The position numbers were made by a program, and so were the translations under genes. This document shows, piece after piece, positions 1 to 9,220 of a stretch of 63,558 nucleotides of DNA (positions are counted from its first letter, which is position 1; each line of letters starts with the position of its first letter). The DNA comes from Clostridiales bacterium (GTDB lineage: Bacteria; Bacillota; Clostridia; Christensenellales; CAG-138). The stretch spans positions 1 through 63,558 of the forward strand of contig JAILNX010000002.1 in NCBI GenBank assembly GCA_024691085.1, given 5' to 3'. The notes below the pieces were generated by a model. The model searched no databases and had not been told where the DNA came from. It worked only from the letters and a program-made list of their open reading frames with translations.

Positions 1-128
1 ACGACGGAAAGAAGCACGTTCCCGTCTATATCACTGAGGATATGGTCGGTCATAAGCTGGGCGAGTTCGCCCCCACCCGCACCTTCCGCGGCCATCGCGG
101 CTCCGAGAAGACCACGAAGGGTAAATAA
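1..128 (+). CDS. rpsS: 30S ribosomal protein S19 (C-terminal part)
   Basis: The window opens inside this gene; 41 codons and the TAA stop are visible, reading in frame from base 3. The residues [18 protein letters not shown] and the PTRTFRGH motif are the conserved C-terminal half of S19, which contacts 16S rRNA in the head of the small subunit. The position directly before rplV is the standard S10-operon order. The N-terminal half lies outside the window. Confidence 0.97.
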   Translation, partial: DGKKHVPVYITEDMVGHKLGEFAPTRTFRGHRGSEKTTKGK

Positions 129-148
129 GATCAGGAGGAAAGAGAATT

Positions 149-535
149 ATGGCAACAAGGTCTAAGGAAAAAGCAGCCGCTCGCCGCGAGAACGCCGAAA
201 AGCGTCCCCATGCGACGGCTAGGTACATCCGCATTTCCTCCCGCAAGGTCAAGGTCGTTATCGACCTCATCCGCGGCAAGTCCGTCGATGATGCAGAGGC
301 TATCCTCCTCTACACCCCCAAGGCAGCCGCTGAGCCCGTCCTGAAGCTCCTGCGCAGCGCGATCGCGAACGCCGAGAACAACCTCGAGCTTTCGAGGGAT
401 AATCTCTACGTCGCAGAGATCTACGCCAACCAGGGCCCGACGCTCAAGCGTTATCGCCCCAGGGCAAGGGGTTCCGCATTCCACATCAGGAAGCGCACCA
501 GCCACATCACCGTTATTCTGGACGAGAAGGAGTAA
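149..535 (+). CDS. rplV: 50S ribosomal protein L22
   Basis: The 128-residue product has the L22 core ([23 protein letters not shown], here described by its key residues R-Y-I-R and RKV, then the C-terminal loop [18 protein letters not shown]). That loop lines the peptide exit tunnel. About 18 charged residues ([19 protein letters not shown]) precede the usual start, so the protein is longer than the common 110 residues. AGGAGGAAAGAG supplies the ribosome site. It is followed by rpsC after 3 bases. Confidence 0.97.
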   Translation: MATRSKEKAAARRENAEKRPHATARYIRISSRKVKVVIDLIRGKSVDDAEAILLYTPKAAAEPVLKLLRSAIANAENNLELSRDNLYVAEIYANQGPTLKRYRPRARGSAFHIRKRTSHITVILDEKE

Positions 536-538
536 GTT

Positions 539-1189
539 ATGGGACAGAAAGTTAATCCTAATGGCTTCCGCGTAGGCGTTATCAGGGGTTGGAACACCCG
601 TTGGTATGCTAACAAGAAGAATTTTTCCGACTATCTGATCGAGGACAACAAGATCCGTAAGTTCCTCAAGAAGAAGTACTACGAAGCAAGCGTCGCCAAG
701 ATCGAGATCGAGCGCGCCGCCGATAAGGCGACTGTCAGCATCTACACCGCTCGTCCCGGCATGCTGATCGGCAAGGGCGGCGTGGGCGTTGACGCCATCA
801 AGGCAGAGCTCCTCAAGCTCGTCGGCCGTCCCGTTAACGTCAATATCATGGAGATCCGCAACCCCGACGCATGTGCTCAGCTCGTAGCCGAGAACATCGC
901 GGCAGCTCTCGAGAAGCGCACCTCCTACCGCCGCGCCATGAAGCAGGCCATGGGCCGTGCCATGAAGGCGAACGCGAAGGGTATCAAGATCACCTGCGCA
1001 GGTCGTCTTGGCGGCGCCGAGATCGCACGAAGCGAAGATGTTCATGACGGTTCTATCCCCCGTCAGACCATCCGCGCGGACATCGAATACGGCTTTGCCG
1101 AAGCAGCCACCACCTACGGCCGCATCGGTGTTAAGGTTTGGATCTATAAGGGCGAGGTCCTCGGCAAGAGGAACGCCAAGAAAGCGTAA
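539..1189 (+). CDS. rpsC: 30S ribosomal protein S3
   Basis: The 216-residue protein begins [18 protein letters not shown], the S3 signature, and carries a KH domain around residues 40-110 with the [11 protein letters not shown] loop. The C-terminal domain has the GGAEIARSE motif. It lies at the mRNA entry site of the small subunit. It sits 3 bases after rplV and 15 before rplP and is clearly translated with them. Length is normal for Firmicutes. Confidence 0.98.
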   Translation: MGQKVNPNGFRVGVIRGWNTRWYANKKNFSDYLIEDNKIRKFLKKKYYEASVAKIEIERAADKATVSIYTARPGMLIGKGGVGVDAIKAELLKLVGRPVNVNIMEIRNPDACAQLVAENIAAALEKRTSYRRAMKQAMGRAMKANAKGIKITCAGRLGGAEIARSEDVHDGSIPRQTIRADIEYGFAEAATTYGRIGVKVWIYKGEVLGKRNAKKA

Positions 1190-1204
1190 GGAGGCGAATT
1201 ACCC

Positions 1205-1636
1205 ATGTTGATGCCTAAGAGAGTTAAGCGCAGAAGAGTCCATCGCGGACGCATGAAGGGCAAGGCCCTGCGCGGTAATACCATCACCTACGGTGAATTC
1301 GGTCTTGTAGCTCTGGAGCCCGCCTGGGTTACCAGCAATCAGATCGAGGCAGCCCGTGTCGCCATGACACGTTTCATCAAGCGTAACGGTCAGGTCTGGG
1401 TTAAGATCTTCCCCGACAAGCCCGTCACCGAGAAGCCCGCTGAAACCCGAATGGGTTCCGGTAAGGGCTCGCCCGAATACTGGGTAGCAGTCGTTAAGCC
1501 CGGCCGCGTTATGTTCGAGATCGCCGGCACCGACGAGGCAACGAGCCGCGAAGCGCTCCGCCTTGCTATGCACAAGCTGCCCCTCAAGTGCAAGATCGTC
1601 AAGAAAGTAGTGGAGGAAAAGGCCAATGAAGACTAA
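1205..1636 (+). CDS. rplP: 50S ribosomal protein L16
   Basis: This 143-residue protein starts [20 protein letters not shown], the typical L16 N-terminus, so the first ATG is kept although a second ATG follows two codons later. The [18 protein letters not shown] motif contacts 23S rRNA near the A-site tRNA elbow. AAGGAGG lies upstream. Its last codons overlap the start of rpmC by 11 bases, which implies coupled translation. Confidence 0.98.
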   Translation: MLMPKRVKRRRVHRGRMKGKALRGNTITYGEFGLVALEPAWVTSNQIEAARVAMTRFIKRNGQVWVKIFPDKPVTEKPAETRMGSGKGSPEYWVAVVKPGRVMFEIAGTDEATSREALRLAMHKLPLKCKIVKKVVEEKANED

Positions 1637-1829
1637 GGATTTCCAGAAGCTCAGGGAGCTTTCCGTCGAGGAGCTCCAGGCTAAAGAGAAAGAGCTCAAG
1701 GAAGAGCTTTTCAATCTCCGCTTCCAGCAGGCGATCGGTCAGCTTGCGAACCCCATGAGGCTCAAAGAGTGCAAGCGCGACATCGCGAAGGTCAAGACCG
1801 TTCTTACCGAGCGCGCGACCGCGAAATAA
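1626..1829 (+). CDS. rpmC: 50S ribosomal protein L29
   Basis: A 67-residue helical-hairpin protein of normal L29 length, with LREL near the start and the conserved [20 protein letters not shown] stretch in the middle. It binds 23S rRNA near the tunnel exit, where trigger factor and SRP dock. The start overlaps the end of rplP; GGAGG inside rplP serves as ribosome site. Confidence 0.97.
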   Translation: MKTKDFQKLRELSVEELQAKEKELKEELFNLRFQQAIGQLANPMRLKECKRDIAKVKTVLTERATAK

Positions 1830-1847
1830 TGAGGGAGGTAAACGATA

Positions 1848-2120
1848 ATGGAAAACAATGAGACCCTCGTAAGGGGCTACCGTAAGACCCGCACCGGTAT
1901 CGTCGTAAGCGATAAGATGGATAAGACCGTTGTCGTCGCCGTCCGTACCAAGGTCCGTCACCCCCTCTACGGCAAAATGGTCAACAAGACCACAAAGTTC
2001 AAGGCTCACGATGAGAAAAATGAGTGCGGCGAAGGCGATATCGTCCGCATCATGGAGACCCGTCCGCTGTCCAAGGATAAGCGCTGGCGCGTCGTCGAGA
2101 TCATCGAAAAGGCTAAGTAA
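1848..2120 (+). CDS. rpsQ: 30S ribosomal protein S17
   Basis: The 90-residue OB-fold protein carries the S17 motif [16 protein letters not shown] at residues 17-32 and [15 protein letters not shown] near the end. It is a primary 16S rRNA binder. GAGGGAGG lies 11 bases upstream of the ATG. Gene order rpmC-rpsQ-rplN is standard. Confidence 0.98.
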   Translation: MENNETLVRGYRKTRTGIVVSDKMDKTVVVAVRTKVRHPLYGKMVNKTTKFKAHDEKNECGEGDIVRIMETRPLSKDKRWRVVEIIEKAK

Positions 2121-2135
2121 TCTTGGAGGTAAATT

Positions 2136-2504
2136 ATGATTCAGCCACAGACCAGATTAAAGGTTGCCGATAATTCCGGCGCTAAGGAGATCATGTGCAT
2201 CCGTGTGCTGGGCGGCTCCAAGAGGAAGTTCGCCAGCATCGGTGACGTGATCGTCGCTTCCGTCAAGACGGCTACCCCCGGCGGCGCCGTCAAGAAGAAG
2301 GATGTCGTCAAGGCCGTCGTAGTCCGCACTGTGACCGGCGTTCAGCGCCATGACGGTTCCCACATCCGCTTCGACGATAATGCGGCAGTCATCATCAACG
2401 ATCAGAAGCAGCCCCGCGGCACCCGTATCTTCGGGCCGGTCGCCAGGGAGCTTCGTGAAAAAGACTATATGAAGATAGTCTCCCTCGCACCCGAGGTTCT
2501 GTAA
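2136..2504 (+). CDS. rplN: 50S ribosomal protein L14
   Basis: The 122-residue product starts [20 protein letters not shown] and contains [14 protein letters not shown], both hallmarks of L14. It binds at the subunit interface and forms bridges with the small subunit. The length is exactly that of most bacterial L14 proteins. A TTGGAGG ribosome site precedes the ATG. Confidence 0.98.
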   Translation: MIQPQTRLKVADNSGAKEIMCIRVLGGSKRKFASIGDVIVASVKTATPGGAVKKKDVVKAVVVRTVTGVQRHDGSHIRFDDNAAVIINDQKQPRGTRIFGPVARELREKDYMKIVSLAPEVL

Positions 2505-2516
2505 GGAGGAGAAACT

Positions 2517-2846
2517 ATGAACATTAAAAAAGGCGACACCGTAATGGTTATTGCCGGAAACAACCTCAAGGACGTCGGCCGCACCGGTAAGGTTCTCAAG
2601 GTCGATCCCGAAAAAGAGCGCGTTTTCGTACAGGGTCGTGCAATGGTCATCCGCCACACAAAGCCCCGTCAGCAGGGTCAGGAGGGCGGCAGGATCGAAA
2701 AGGAAGGCAGCATCCACGTGTCCAACGTCATGCTGGTCTGCCCCTCCTGCAAAAAGCCCACTCGTGTCGGTCATACCTTCGTTGAGGGTAAGGACGGCTT
2801 AAAGAAAGTCCGCGTCTGCAAGAACTGCGGCAAGAACATTGACTGA
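2517..2846 (+). CDS. rplX: 50S ribosomal protein L24
   Basis: The 109-residue protein has the KOW motif at the start (KGDTVMVIAGNNLKDVGRTG) and a C-terminal zinc-ribbon-like pair of cysteines, CPSC and CKNC. Zinc-type L24 is common in Firmicutes. It starts large-subunit assembly on the 5' end of 23S rRNA. AAGGAGG precedes the start by 6 bases. Confidence 0.97.
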   Translation: MNIKKGDTVMVIAGNNLKDVGRTGKVLKVDPEKERVFVQGRAMVIRHTKPRQQGQEGGRIEKEGSIHVSNVMLVCPSCKKPTRVGHTFVEGKDGLKKVRVCKNCGKNID

Positions 2847-2860
2847 GGAGGTAAGGTTTA

Positions 2861-3484
2861 ATGGCTAAGAATGATCAGGCTCAGGCCCCCGCTAAAAAGA
2901 AAAAGGCCGCGCAGGAAGCCGCTCCGTTTACCGAGCCCGCCCGCCTCAGGGTCAAATACAAGGAAGAGGTTGCTCCTGCTCTTCAGGAGAAGTTCAACTA
3001 CGCTAACCCCATGATGATCCCCAAGCTCGAGAAGATCGTCCTCAACATGGGCCTCGGTTCCGATAAGGATAACCCCAAGGCCATCGACGCCGCTCTTGAG
3101 CAGCTTGGCCAGATCGCCGGTCAGAAGCCCATCGTCACCAAGGCTAAGAAGTCCGTTGCGAACTTCAAAGTCCGTCAGGGCATGAACATCGGCGCCAAGG
3201 TCACCCTCCGCGGCGACCGTATGTACTACTTCATGGATAAGCTGATGAACATCGTTCTGCCCCGCGTCCGCGACTTCCGCGGCGTGAGCGACGTAAGCTT
3301 TGACGGCCGCGGCAACTATGCCATGGGCGTTAAAGAACAGCTCATCTTCCCCGAGATCAACTATGACGACGTCGACAAGGTTCGCGGTATGGACATCGTT
3401 TTCGTAACGACCGCCAACACCGACGAAGAGGCGAAGGAACTCCTTAAGCTCTTCGGTATGCCTTTCGGCAACATCAACGCCTAA
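2861..3484 (+). CDS. rplE: 50S ribosomal protein L5 with N-terminal extension
   Basis: The L5 core is clear: [12 protein letters not shown], the [16 protein letters not shown]-like stretch, and the C-terminal [18 protein letters not shown]5 binds 5S rRNA and contacts P-site tRNA. The protein is 207 residues against a usual 179. The extra 28 or so N-terminal residues are rich in Lys and Ala. The ATG has a good GAGGAGG site, so the extension looks translated. Confidence 0.97.
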   Translation: MAKNDQAQAPAKKKKAAQEAAPFTEPARLRVKYKEEVAPALQEKFNYANPMMIPKLEKIVLNMGLGSDKDNPKAIDAALEQLGQIAGQKPIVTKAKKSVANFKVRQGMNIGAKVTLRGDRMYYFMDKLMNIVLPRVRDFRGVSDVSFDGRGNYAMGVKEQLIFPEINYDDVDKVRGMDIVFVTTANTDEEAKELLKLFGMPFGNINA

Positions 3485-3499
3485 GAGGAGGGTACATAA

Positions 3500-3685
3500 A
3501 TGGCTAAGACATCAATGAAGCTCAAGCAGCAGCGTGAACCCAAATTTTCCACTAGGGCGTATACCCGCTGCCGCATCTGCGGCCGTCCCCACAGCGTTCT
3601 TCGGAAGTACGGCGTATGCCGCGTTTGCTTCCGCGAGCTCGCGTACAAGGGCGAGATCCCCGGCGTCCGCAAGGCCAGCTGGTAA
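3500..3685 (+). CDS. rpsN: 30S ribosomal protein S14, type Z (zinc-binding)
   Basis: This 61-residue protein carries two cysteine pairs, CRIC and CRVC, that hold one zinc. That is the C+ short form typical of Firmicutes and Actinobacteria; the zinc-free form is about 89-100 residues. The end, [18 protein letters not shown], is conserved. It lies between rplE and rpsH as expected. Confidence 0.98.
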   Translation: MAKTSMKLKQQREPKFSTRAYTRCRICGRPHSVLRKYGVCRVCFRELAYKGEIPGVRKASW

Positions 3686-3703
3686 TCTTTAAGGAGGATA
3701 ATT

Positions 3704-4102
3704 ATGCTTACAACTGATCCTATTGCAGATATGCTCACCCGCATCAGGAATGCGCTGGTCGCGAAGCACGAAACCGTCGATGTACCCGCTTCCAACATGA
3801 AGCTCGCCATCGCGGAGATTCTCCTTAACGAAGGCTACATCAAGTCCTACTCCGTCAGCGAAGAGGGCGTTGAGAAGACGATGAACATCGTGCTCAAGTA
3901 CGGTCCCAACCGTCAGCGCGTCATCACCGGCTTAAGGCGCATCTCCAAGCCCGGTCTCCGTGTCTACGCGAGGAAGGATAGGCTCCCCAAGGTCCTCAAC
4001 GGCCTCGGCATCGCCATCATCTCCACCTCGAAGGGCATCATGACCGACCGCGAAGCGAGGAAGCAGGGCGTAGGCGGCGAAGTTCTCGCCTACATCTGGT
4101 AA
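3704..4102 (+). CDS. rpsH: 30S ribosomal protein S8
   Basis: The 132-residue protein begins [18 protein letters not shown] and ends with [16 protein letters not shown]-type residues (here [20 protein letters not shown]), which mark S8. S8 binds helix 21 of 16S rRNA. In enteric bacteria it represses its operon by binding the rplE leader; no comparable leader is visible here. AAGGAGG precedes the ATG. Confidence 0.98.
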   Translation: MLTTDPIADMLTRIRNALVAKHETVDVPASNMKLAIAEILLNEGYIKSYSVSEEGVEKTMNIVLKYGPNRQRVITGLRRISKPGLRVYARKDRLPKVLNGLGIAIISTSKGIMTDREARKQGVGGEVLAYIW

Positions 4103-4126
4103 GACAAATCAATTTGGAGGTAAAAC

Positions 4127-4663
4127 ATGTCTCGAATCGGAAAACATCCGATAACCGTACCCAGCGGAGTGACAATCACGGTCGAGAACAACGTCGTGAC
4201 CGTCAAGGGCCCCAAGGGACAGCTTTCGGAGAAGGTATCCCCCCGCATGAACATCGAAGAGGAGAACGGCACCCTTAAGGTGACCCGCCCCACCGATGAG
4301 AAGCAGGATCGTGCTCTGCACGGACTCACCCGTACGCTTATCAATAACATGGTCATTGGCGTGACCGAGGGCTTCGAAAAGAAGCTTGAGATCGAGGGTA
4401 CCGGTTACAAGGCTGCGAAGAGCGGCTCAAAGCTCGTTCTCACAGTCGGTTATTCCCACAACGTCGAGTTCGAGGAGAAGGATGGCATCGCCTTTGACGT
4501 TCCCGCTCCCAACAAGATCACCGTTAAGGGCATCTCGAAGCAGAAGGTCGGCCAGATCGCTGCCGACATCCGCGAGGTTCGTCCGCCCGAGCCTTATAAG
4601 GGCAAGGGTATCCGCTATGCCGGCGAATTCGTACGCCGCAAGGTCGGTAAGACGGGTAAGTAA
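4127..4663 (+). CDS. rplF: 50S ribosomal protein L6
   Basis: The 178-residue protein starts [15 protein letters not shown] and has the C-terminal [13 protein letters not shown] signature, with two tandem L6 domains. It binds near the factor-binding stalk of the large subunit. TTGGAGG lies upstream. The length is normal. rplR follows after 12 bases. Confidence 0.98.
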   Translation: MSRIGKHPITVPSGVTITVENNVVTVKGPKGQLSEKVSPRMNIEEENGTLKVTRPTDEKQDRALHGLTRTLINNMVIGVTEGFEKKLEIEGTGYKAAKSGSKLVLTVGYSHNVEFEEKDGIAFDVPAPNKITVKGISKQKVGQIAADIREVRPPEPYKGKGIRYAGEFVRRKVGKTGK

Positions 4664-4675
4664 TGGAGGTACAGT

Positions 4676-5044
4676 ATGATAAGTAAGATCGATAAGAATG
4701 CTGTCAGGGTAAAGCGTCATGAACGTCTCCGCAGTTATTTCAGCGGAACTCCCGAGCGTCCCCGTCTCAACGTATACCGCAGCTTGAAGCACATCTACGC
4801 TCAGGTCATCGACGACGTTAACGGCTTAACAATCGCCGCCGCGTCCACCGTTGAGGCTGAGATCATGAATCAGCTTGACGGTAAGGACAAGAAGCAGGCT
4901 GCCGAGCTCGTCGGTGAGACCGTTGCCAAGCGCGCCAAGGATAAGGGCGTCGAGAAGGTCGTTTTCGACCGCGGCGGTTATCTCTACACCGGTCGTGTCG
5001 AGGCCCTGGCAAACGGCGCCCGCAAGGGTGGCCTGGATTTCTAA
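4676..5044 (+). CDS. rplR: 50S ribosomal protein L18
   Basis: The 122-residue protein has the [20 protein letters not shown] start and [20 protein letters not shown] near the end, diagnostic for L18. It binds 5S rRNA together with L5. The ATG follows an AATGGAGG site. Normal length and context. Confidence 0.98.
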   Translation: MISKIDKNAVRVKRHERLRSYFSGTPERPRLNVYRSLKHIYAQVIDDVNGLTIAAASTVEAEIMNQLDGKDKKQAAELVGETVAKRAKDKGVEKVVFDRGGYLYTGRVEALANGARKGGLDF

Positions 5045-5057
5045 GGAGGTACTTTAA

Positions 5058-5567
5058 ATGCAGCAGAAGCGTAACTTCACTCCGGAAGTACCGGAATTTC
5101 AGGAGCGCCTTGTCGCGGTCAACCGTGTTGCCAAGGTCGTTAAAGGCGGTCGTACCTTCCGTTTTGCCGCTCTCATCGTCATCGGCGATGAAAAGGGCAG
5201 GGTAGGCGTCGGCACCGGTAAGGCTGCCGAGATCCCCGAAGCCGTCCGTAAGGGCGTCGAGGATGCGAAGCGTCACCTCATCAACGTTCCCATCGTGGGA
5301 ACCACCATTCCCCACGCCGTTGAGGGTAAGTTCTCAAAGGGCCATGTCCGCATGCTCCCCGCTGAAGAAGGTACCGGCGTTATCGCGGGCGGTCCCGTCC
5401 GTGCCGTCCTTGAGATGGCAGGCATCAAGGATATCCGCACCAAGAGCTACGGTTCCAACAACCCCGCCAACTGCGTAAAGGCTACCATTGACGGTCTCAT
5501 GCAGCTCAGGACTGCCGAGCAGATCGCGAAGCTCCGCGGCAAGACCGTTGCCGAGATCACCGAGTAA
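5058..5567 (+). CDS. rpsE: 30S ribosomal protein S5
   Basis: The 169-residue protein has the S5 N-terminal double-stranded RNA-binding fold ([19 protein letters not shown]) and the C-terminal [16 protein letters not shown] stretch. S5 shapes decoding fidelity. It lies 13 bases after rplR and 13 before rpmD, all co-directional. Confidence 0.98.
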   Translation: MQQKRNFTPEVPEFQERLVAVNRVAKVVKGGRTFRFAALIVIGDEKGRVGVGTGKAAEIPEAVRKGVEDAKRHLINVPIVGTTIPHAVEGKFSKGHVRMLPAEEGTGVIAGGPVRAVLEMAGIKDIRTKSYGSNNPANCVKATIDGLMQLRTAEQIAKLRGKTVAEITE

Positions 5568-5580
5568 GGGGGAAAGAACT

Positions 5581-5760
5581 ATGGCAAACCTTAAGATCGA
5601 ATTGGTCAGGTCGACCATCGGCGCGTTAAAGGATCAGCAGGCTACCGTAAAGGCCCTCGGCCTTCACAAGATGCACTCCACAGTCATCAAGCCCGACAAT
5701 CCCTGCGTCCGCGGCATGATCTTCAAAGTAAAGCACCTTGTCAAGGTGGAAGAAGTCTAA
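5581..5760 (+). CDS. rpmD: 50S ribosomal protein L30
   Basis: The ATG at 5581, not an upstream in-frame ATG, gives a 59-residue protein beginning [14 protein letters not shown], the normal L30 length and N-terminus. GGGGGAAAG lies just upstream. The residues [20 protein letters not shown] fit the family. L30 is a small peripheral large-subunit protein. Confidence 0.96.
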   Translation: MANLKIELVRSTIGALKDQQATVKALGLHKMHSTVIKPDNPCVRGMIFKVKHLVKVEEV

Positions 5761-5773
5761 TTGGAGGTGCAGC

Positions 5774-6214
5774 ATGAAACTTCACGAGTTACAGCCCACT
5801 TACGGTTCTACCTCCGCTAAGCGTCGTGTCGGTCGCGGCACGGGCTCCGGCCTCGGTAAGACCTCCGGCTTTGGCCACAAGGGTCAGAAAGCACGTTCCG
5901 GAAGCAAGAAGAACGGATTCGAGGGCGGCCAGATGCCCCTTCCCCGCAGGCTCCCGAAGCGCGGTTTCTACAATAACTTCGCAAAAGAGTACACTGTTAT
6001 CAACATCGAGGTCCTCGAGCAGTTTGATAACGACGCCGTGATCACCGCCGAGTTCCTCCGCGAGGCCGGCGTGATTCGCAAGATCGAAAAGGACGGACTC
6101 AAGGTTCTGGGTCGTGGCAAGCTTACAAAGAAACTTACTGTCAAGGCAGCTAAGGTTTCGGAATCAGCCCGTAACGCTATCGTTGCTGCCGGCGGAACTG
6201 TTGAGGTGGAGTAA
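5774..6214 (+). CDS. rplO: 50S ribosomal protein L15
   Basis: The start at 5774 follows TTGGAGGTGCAGC and gives 146 residues beginning [20 protein letters not shown]. The glycine-rich N-terminus ([20 protein letters not shown]) threads into 23S rRNA. The TAA stop shares its last A with the ATG of secY, so the two genes are translationally coupled, as is usual in this operon. Confidence 0.98.
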   Translation: MKLHELQPTYGSTSAKRRVGRGTGSGLGKTSGFGHKGQKARSGSKKNGFEGGQMPLPRRLPKRGFYNNFAKEYTVINIEVLEQFDNDAVITAEFLREAGVIRKIEKDGLKVLGRGKLTKKLTVKAAKVSESARNAIVAAGGTVEVE

Positions 6215-7584
6215 TGTTTAAGACATTCTTCAACGCATGGAAGGTTAAGGACATCCGCACGAAGATGCTCTTCACCCTCCTGCTCATCGTCATCTACCGT
6301 TTCGGATCGTTCATTCCGATCCCCGGCGTCAACGCCACCGCGCTGGCCGCCAATATTCAGAACTATGACCTTCTGGGGTTCCTCAACCTCTTCAGCGGCG
6401 GATCTTTAAGTCAGTTCTCGCTGTTCGCAATGGGTATCTCCCCGTACATCACGGGCTCCATTATAGTGCAGCTTCTGACCATCGCCATCCCCGCTCTCGA
6501 GCGTCTGTCCAAGGAGGACGACGGCAGGGAGAAGATCGAAAAGATCACCCGCTACGTCGGTATCGGCCTTGCCGCTGTGCAGTCGATCACCATCATCGTC
6601 ACCCTCCAGAACCTTTCGAAGAGCTCCGGCGGCGAAAGCATCCTGAACGTTATCCAGCTGTTCAAGAGTGCGAAGGTCAACGAGATCTTTACCTACGTCA
6701 CCATCGCCATCTGCTGTACGGCAGGTACCGCGTTCCTTATGTGGACGGGCGAGCGCATCACCGAGAAGGGCGTCGGCAACGGCATTTCCATGCTGATCTT
6801 CGCCTCGATCATCGCTTCCATCCCCGACGTCTTCGTAAGGATCTTCCGTTACTGGGAGATACTCCCCTGGGCGACCGTCGATCTCCAGCACGGCGGTATG
6901 ATCCGCTGGTGGGTACCCCTCGTAGCGCTCCTTGTAACCATTATCCTGGTCGTCGGCATCTGCCTTGTCGATAAGGCAGTCCGCCGTATACCGGTACAGT
7001 ACGCAAAGCGTGTCGTGGGCCGCAAGCTTTACGGCGGTCAGTCCACTCACATCCCGATGAAGGCGAATGCCAACGGCGTTATGCCGCTGATCTTCGCCAT
7101 GACGCTCCTGCAGGTCCCCGCCATGATCGCTCAGTTCTGGGCCGACTCCAACGCGGGCTTCCCTAAGTTCGTCAGCACCTATCTGAGCTCCTCTTCGACG
7201 AACGTTGCGGGCGTCATCATCTACAACGTTCTCTACGGACTCCTGATCATCGCCTTCGCGTACTTCTATTCGTCCATCAGCTTCAACCCCGTGGACATTT
7301 CGAAGAACCTGCAGCAGAACGGCGGCTTCATCCCCGGCATCCGCCCCGGTAAGCCCACCAGCGATTATCTTCAGAAGAAGTCCAGCCGCCTGACCATGTT
7401 CGGCGCGCTCTACCTCTGCTTGATCGCGATAATCCCGTCCATACTGCTTAACGTCCTCGGCATCGACCTTCTCAGCCACTTCGGTGCGACCAGTATCCTC
7501 ATTATGGTCAGCGTCGCCCTCGAGACCGCCGAGCAGCTCGATTCGCTCCTGCTGATGCGTCATTACAAGGGCTTCCTCGGATAA
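6214..7584 (+). CDS. secY: Preprotein translocase subunit SecY
   Basis: The 456-residue polytopic protein has about ten membrane helices and forms the SecYEG channel for Sec export. The N-terminus ([20 protein letters not shown], then YRFGSFIPIPGVN) and the GVGNGISMLIFA motif are typical. KLYGGQSTHIPMKANANGVM is the cytosolic loop before TM7. It starts on the last base of rplO. Two strong hairpins follow the gene before adk. Confidence 0.98.
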   Translation: MFKTFFNAWKVKDIRTKMLFTLLLIVIYRFGSFIPIPGVNATALAANIQNYDLLGFLNLFSGGSLSQFSLFAMGISPYITGSIIVQLLTIAIPALERLSKEDDGREKIEKITRYVGIGLAAVQSITIIVTLQNLSKSSGGESILNVIQLFKSAKVNEIFTYVTIAICCTAGTAFLMWTGERITEKGVGNGISMLIFASIIASIPDVFVRIFRYWEILPWATVDLQHGGMIRWWVPLVALLVTIILVVGICLVDKAVRRIPVQYAKRVVGRKLYGGQSTHIPMKANANGVMPLIFAMTLLQVPAMIAQFWADSNAGFPKFVSTYLSSSSTNVAGVIIYNVLYGLLIIAFAYFYSSISFNPVDISKNLQQNGGFIPGIRPGKPTSDYLQKKSSRLTMFGALYLCLIAIIPSILLNVLGIDLLSHFGATSILIMVSVALETAEQLDSLLLMRHYKGFLG

Positions 7585-7606
7585 TTCCTGCGGAATTACC
7601 CGGGGC

Positions 7607-7694
7607 CGAGAAAAACCCTATGGGTTTTTCTCGCGTTCCTGCGGGAAAAATTTATCCAAAACATGCGGTTTTGCGGCTTTTGCCGCAAAACCGC
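7607..7694 (+). other. Two perfect hairpins between secY and adk
   Basis: The 179-base gap between secY and adk holds two perfect inverted repeats. The first (7607-7618 with 7622-7633, arms CGAGAAAAACCC / GGGTTTTTCTCG) has a 3-base loop. The second (7665-7677 with 7682-7694, arms GCGGTTTTGCGGC / GCCGCAAAACCGC) has a TTTT loop. Neither has a clean T tract after it, so they may be partial terminators or mRNA processing and stability elements rather than full stops. Confidence 0.6.
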
Positions 7695-7712
7695 TTGGCG
7701 CTTGAATAAGTC

Positions 7713-7740
7713 AGCAATTAGCAATTAGCAATTAGCAATT
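7713..7740 (+). repeat. Heptamer tandem repeat, locus 1 (AGCAATT x4)
   Basis: Four perfect tandem copies of AGCAATT lie just before the ribosome site of adk. The same heptamer, with small variations, occurs at six other intergenic loci in the window. The AT-rich unit contrasts with the GC-rich genes around it. Confidence 0.9.
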
Positions 7741-7763
7741 TTACGAAAGGAGACCTCCCGAAT

Positions 7764-8396
7764 ATGAAACTGATCCTATTAGGTCCTCCGGGCGCGGGAA
7801 AGGGAACGCAGGCTGAAAGGATAGCCGAGCGCTATTCCATCGCGCACATCTCGACCGGCGATATGCTGAGAGCCGAGATAAGGCAGGAGACTCCCCTCGG
7901 CATGGAGGCAAAGGCGATCATCGACAGGGGCGAGCTCGTTCCCGATGAGATCATCATAGGCATGGTCAAGAACCGCATCGCAATGCCCGACTGCGAAAAC
8001 GGCTTCCTCCTCGACGGCTTCCCCCGCACGATAGCGCAGGCGGAGAGCCTCATGGGCTTCACGGATATCGACCGCGCGGTCTCCATCGAGGTGCCGGACG
8101 AGTCCATCGTCGGCCGTATGGCGAAGCGCCGCGTCTGTCCCGCCTGCAAGCGCACCTATACAGTGGACGCGCTCGAGCCCGATGAGGACGGCGGCTACAC
8201 CTGCCTCGACTGCGGAACGAAGCTCATCGCACGTGACGACGATAAGCCCGAGACGGTGCAGCACCGCCTCAACGTCTACGCCGAGCAGACGTTCCCGCTC
8301 ATCGACTTCTTCGAGGCCAGGGAGCTCCTCTCGCGCGTTGACGGCGACAGGAGCATGGACGAGGTCGCAGACAGCATCTTCGGACTGTTCGAATAA
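7764..8396 (+). CDS. adk: Adenylate kinase
   Basis: The 210-residue enzyme converts ATP and AMP to two ADP. The P-loop GPPGAGKGT is at residues 7-15, and the DGFPRT motif is near residue 84. The LID domain carries the four cysteines of the zinc-binding form (CPAC near 129 and CLDC about 25 residues later), the usual Gram-positive type. AAAGGAG precedes the ATG. secY-adk-map is the classic Firmicutes order. Confidence 0.98.
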   Translation: MKLILLGPPGAGKGTQAERIAERYSIAHISTGDMLRAEIRQETPLGMEAKAIIDRGELVPDEIIIGMVKNRIAMPDCENGFLLDGFPRTIAQAESLMGFTDIDRAVSIEVPDESIVGRMAKRRVCPACKRTYTVDALEPDEDGGYTCLDCGTKLIARDDDKPETVQHRLNVYAEQTFPLIDFFEARELLSRVDGDRSMDEVADSIFGLFE

Positions 8397-8402
8397 GGAA
8401 AA

Positions 8403-9167
8403 ATGGCAGAAAGAGTAACGATAAAATCAGCTTCCCAGCTTGAAAAAATGCGCGTTGCCGGCAGGCTCGTCGGCGAAACGCTGAACCACCTCGAAAAGCT
8501 CGTCGAGGTCGGCGTCTCGACGTATGATCTCGATCACGAGGCCGAGGCGTTCATCAGGAAAAACGGCGGCGTGCCGTCGTTCCTCCACTACAACGGCTAC
8601 CCGGCGTCCATCTGCACGTCGATAAACGAGGTCGTCGTTCACGGCATACCCGATAAAAAGCGCAGGCTCAAGGACGGCGACATCATCTCCGTGGACTGCG
8701 GCGCGATAGTCGACGGCTGGCACGGCGACGCCGCGAGGACATTCCTCGTGGGGAACGTGTCGGACGAGGTCAGAAAGCTCGTCGAGGTGACGAAGGAGTG
8801 CTTCTTCTTAGGCGCCGAGCAGGCGGTCGAGGGCAATCACCTCATCGATATCGCGAGGGCGATAGAGGCTCACGCAAAGGAGTACGGCTACGGCGTCATC
8901 AGGGAGATGGTCGGTCACGGAATCGGCTCCAGCATGCACGAGCCGCCCGAGGTCCCGAACTACGTCGATCCCCGTATGGGCAGGGGACTGAAGCTCGCTG
9001 CGGGCATGACGCTCGCCATCGAGCCGATGATAAGCCTCGGCACTTGGAAGCTCGTCATCGCGAGGGACGGCTGGACCGCGTTCACCGCGGACGGCAAACC
9101 CAGCGCCCATTACGAGAACACAATTATTGTCGGAAAAGATTCCCACGAGGTCTTGACAATCGTTTAG
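8403..9167 (+). CDS. map: Methionine aminopeptidase, type I
   Basis: The 254-residue enzyme removes the initiator methionine from nascent proteins. The metal ligands are recognisable in order: DCGAIVDGWHGDAART (two Asp), GHGIG (His), EPMI (Glu) and a final Glu in HYENTI. The start at 8403 is 6 bases after the adk stop, with AAGGA as ribosome site. A SigA-type promoter for the next genes is embedded in its last codons. Confidence 0.98.
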   Translation: MAERVTIKSASQLEKMRVAGRLVGETLNHLEKLVEVGVSTYDLDHEAEAFIRKNGGVPSFLHYNGYPASICTSINEVVVHGIPDKKRRLKDGDIISVDCGAIVDGWHGDAARTFLVGNVSDEVRKLVEVTKECFFLGAEQAVEGNHLIDIARAIEAHAKEYGYGVIREMVGHGIGSSMHEPPEVPNYVDPRMGRGLKLAAGMTLAIEPMISLGTWKLVIARDGWTAFTADGKPSAHYENTIIVGKDSHEVLTIV

Positions 9168-9181
9168 AATTGTGCTATCAT
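9153..9181 (+). promoter_or_regulatory. SigA-type promoter inside the end of map
   Basis: TTGACA (9153-9158), a 17-base spacer and TATCAT (9176-9181) match a housekeeping promoter. It would start transcription near 9188, upstream of the KOW gene, infA, rpmJ and the alpha-operon genes, allowing them to be expressed apart from the S10/spc transcript. Confidence 0.75.
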
Positions 9182-9220
9182 TAATCAGTTGCGTCATGCA
9201 TACCGAACGGAGGTGCCAAA

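Noticed and set aside
131-1045. Long minus-strand open frame (304 codons) across rplV and rpsC
   Set aside because: It is a shadow of highly biased ribosomal codons, has no ribosome site and no protein pattern.
6406-7563. 385-codon minus-strand frame opposite secY
   Set aside because: Charged, low-complexity translation antisense to a clear gene; an effect of GC-rich third positions.
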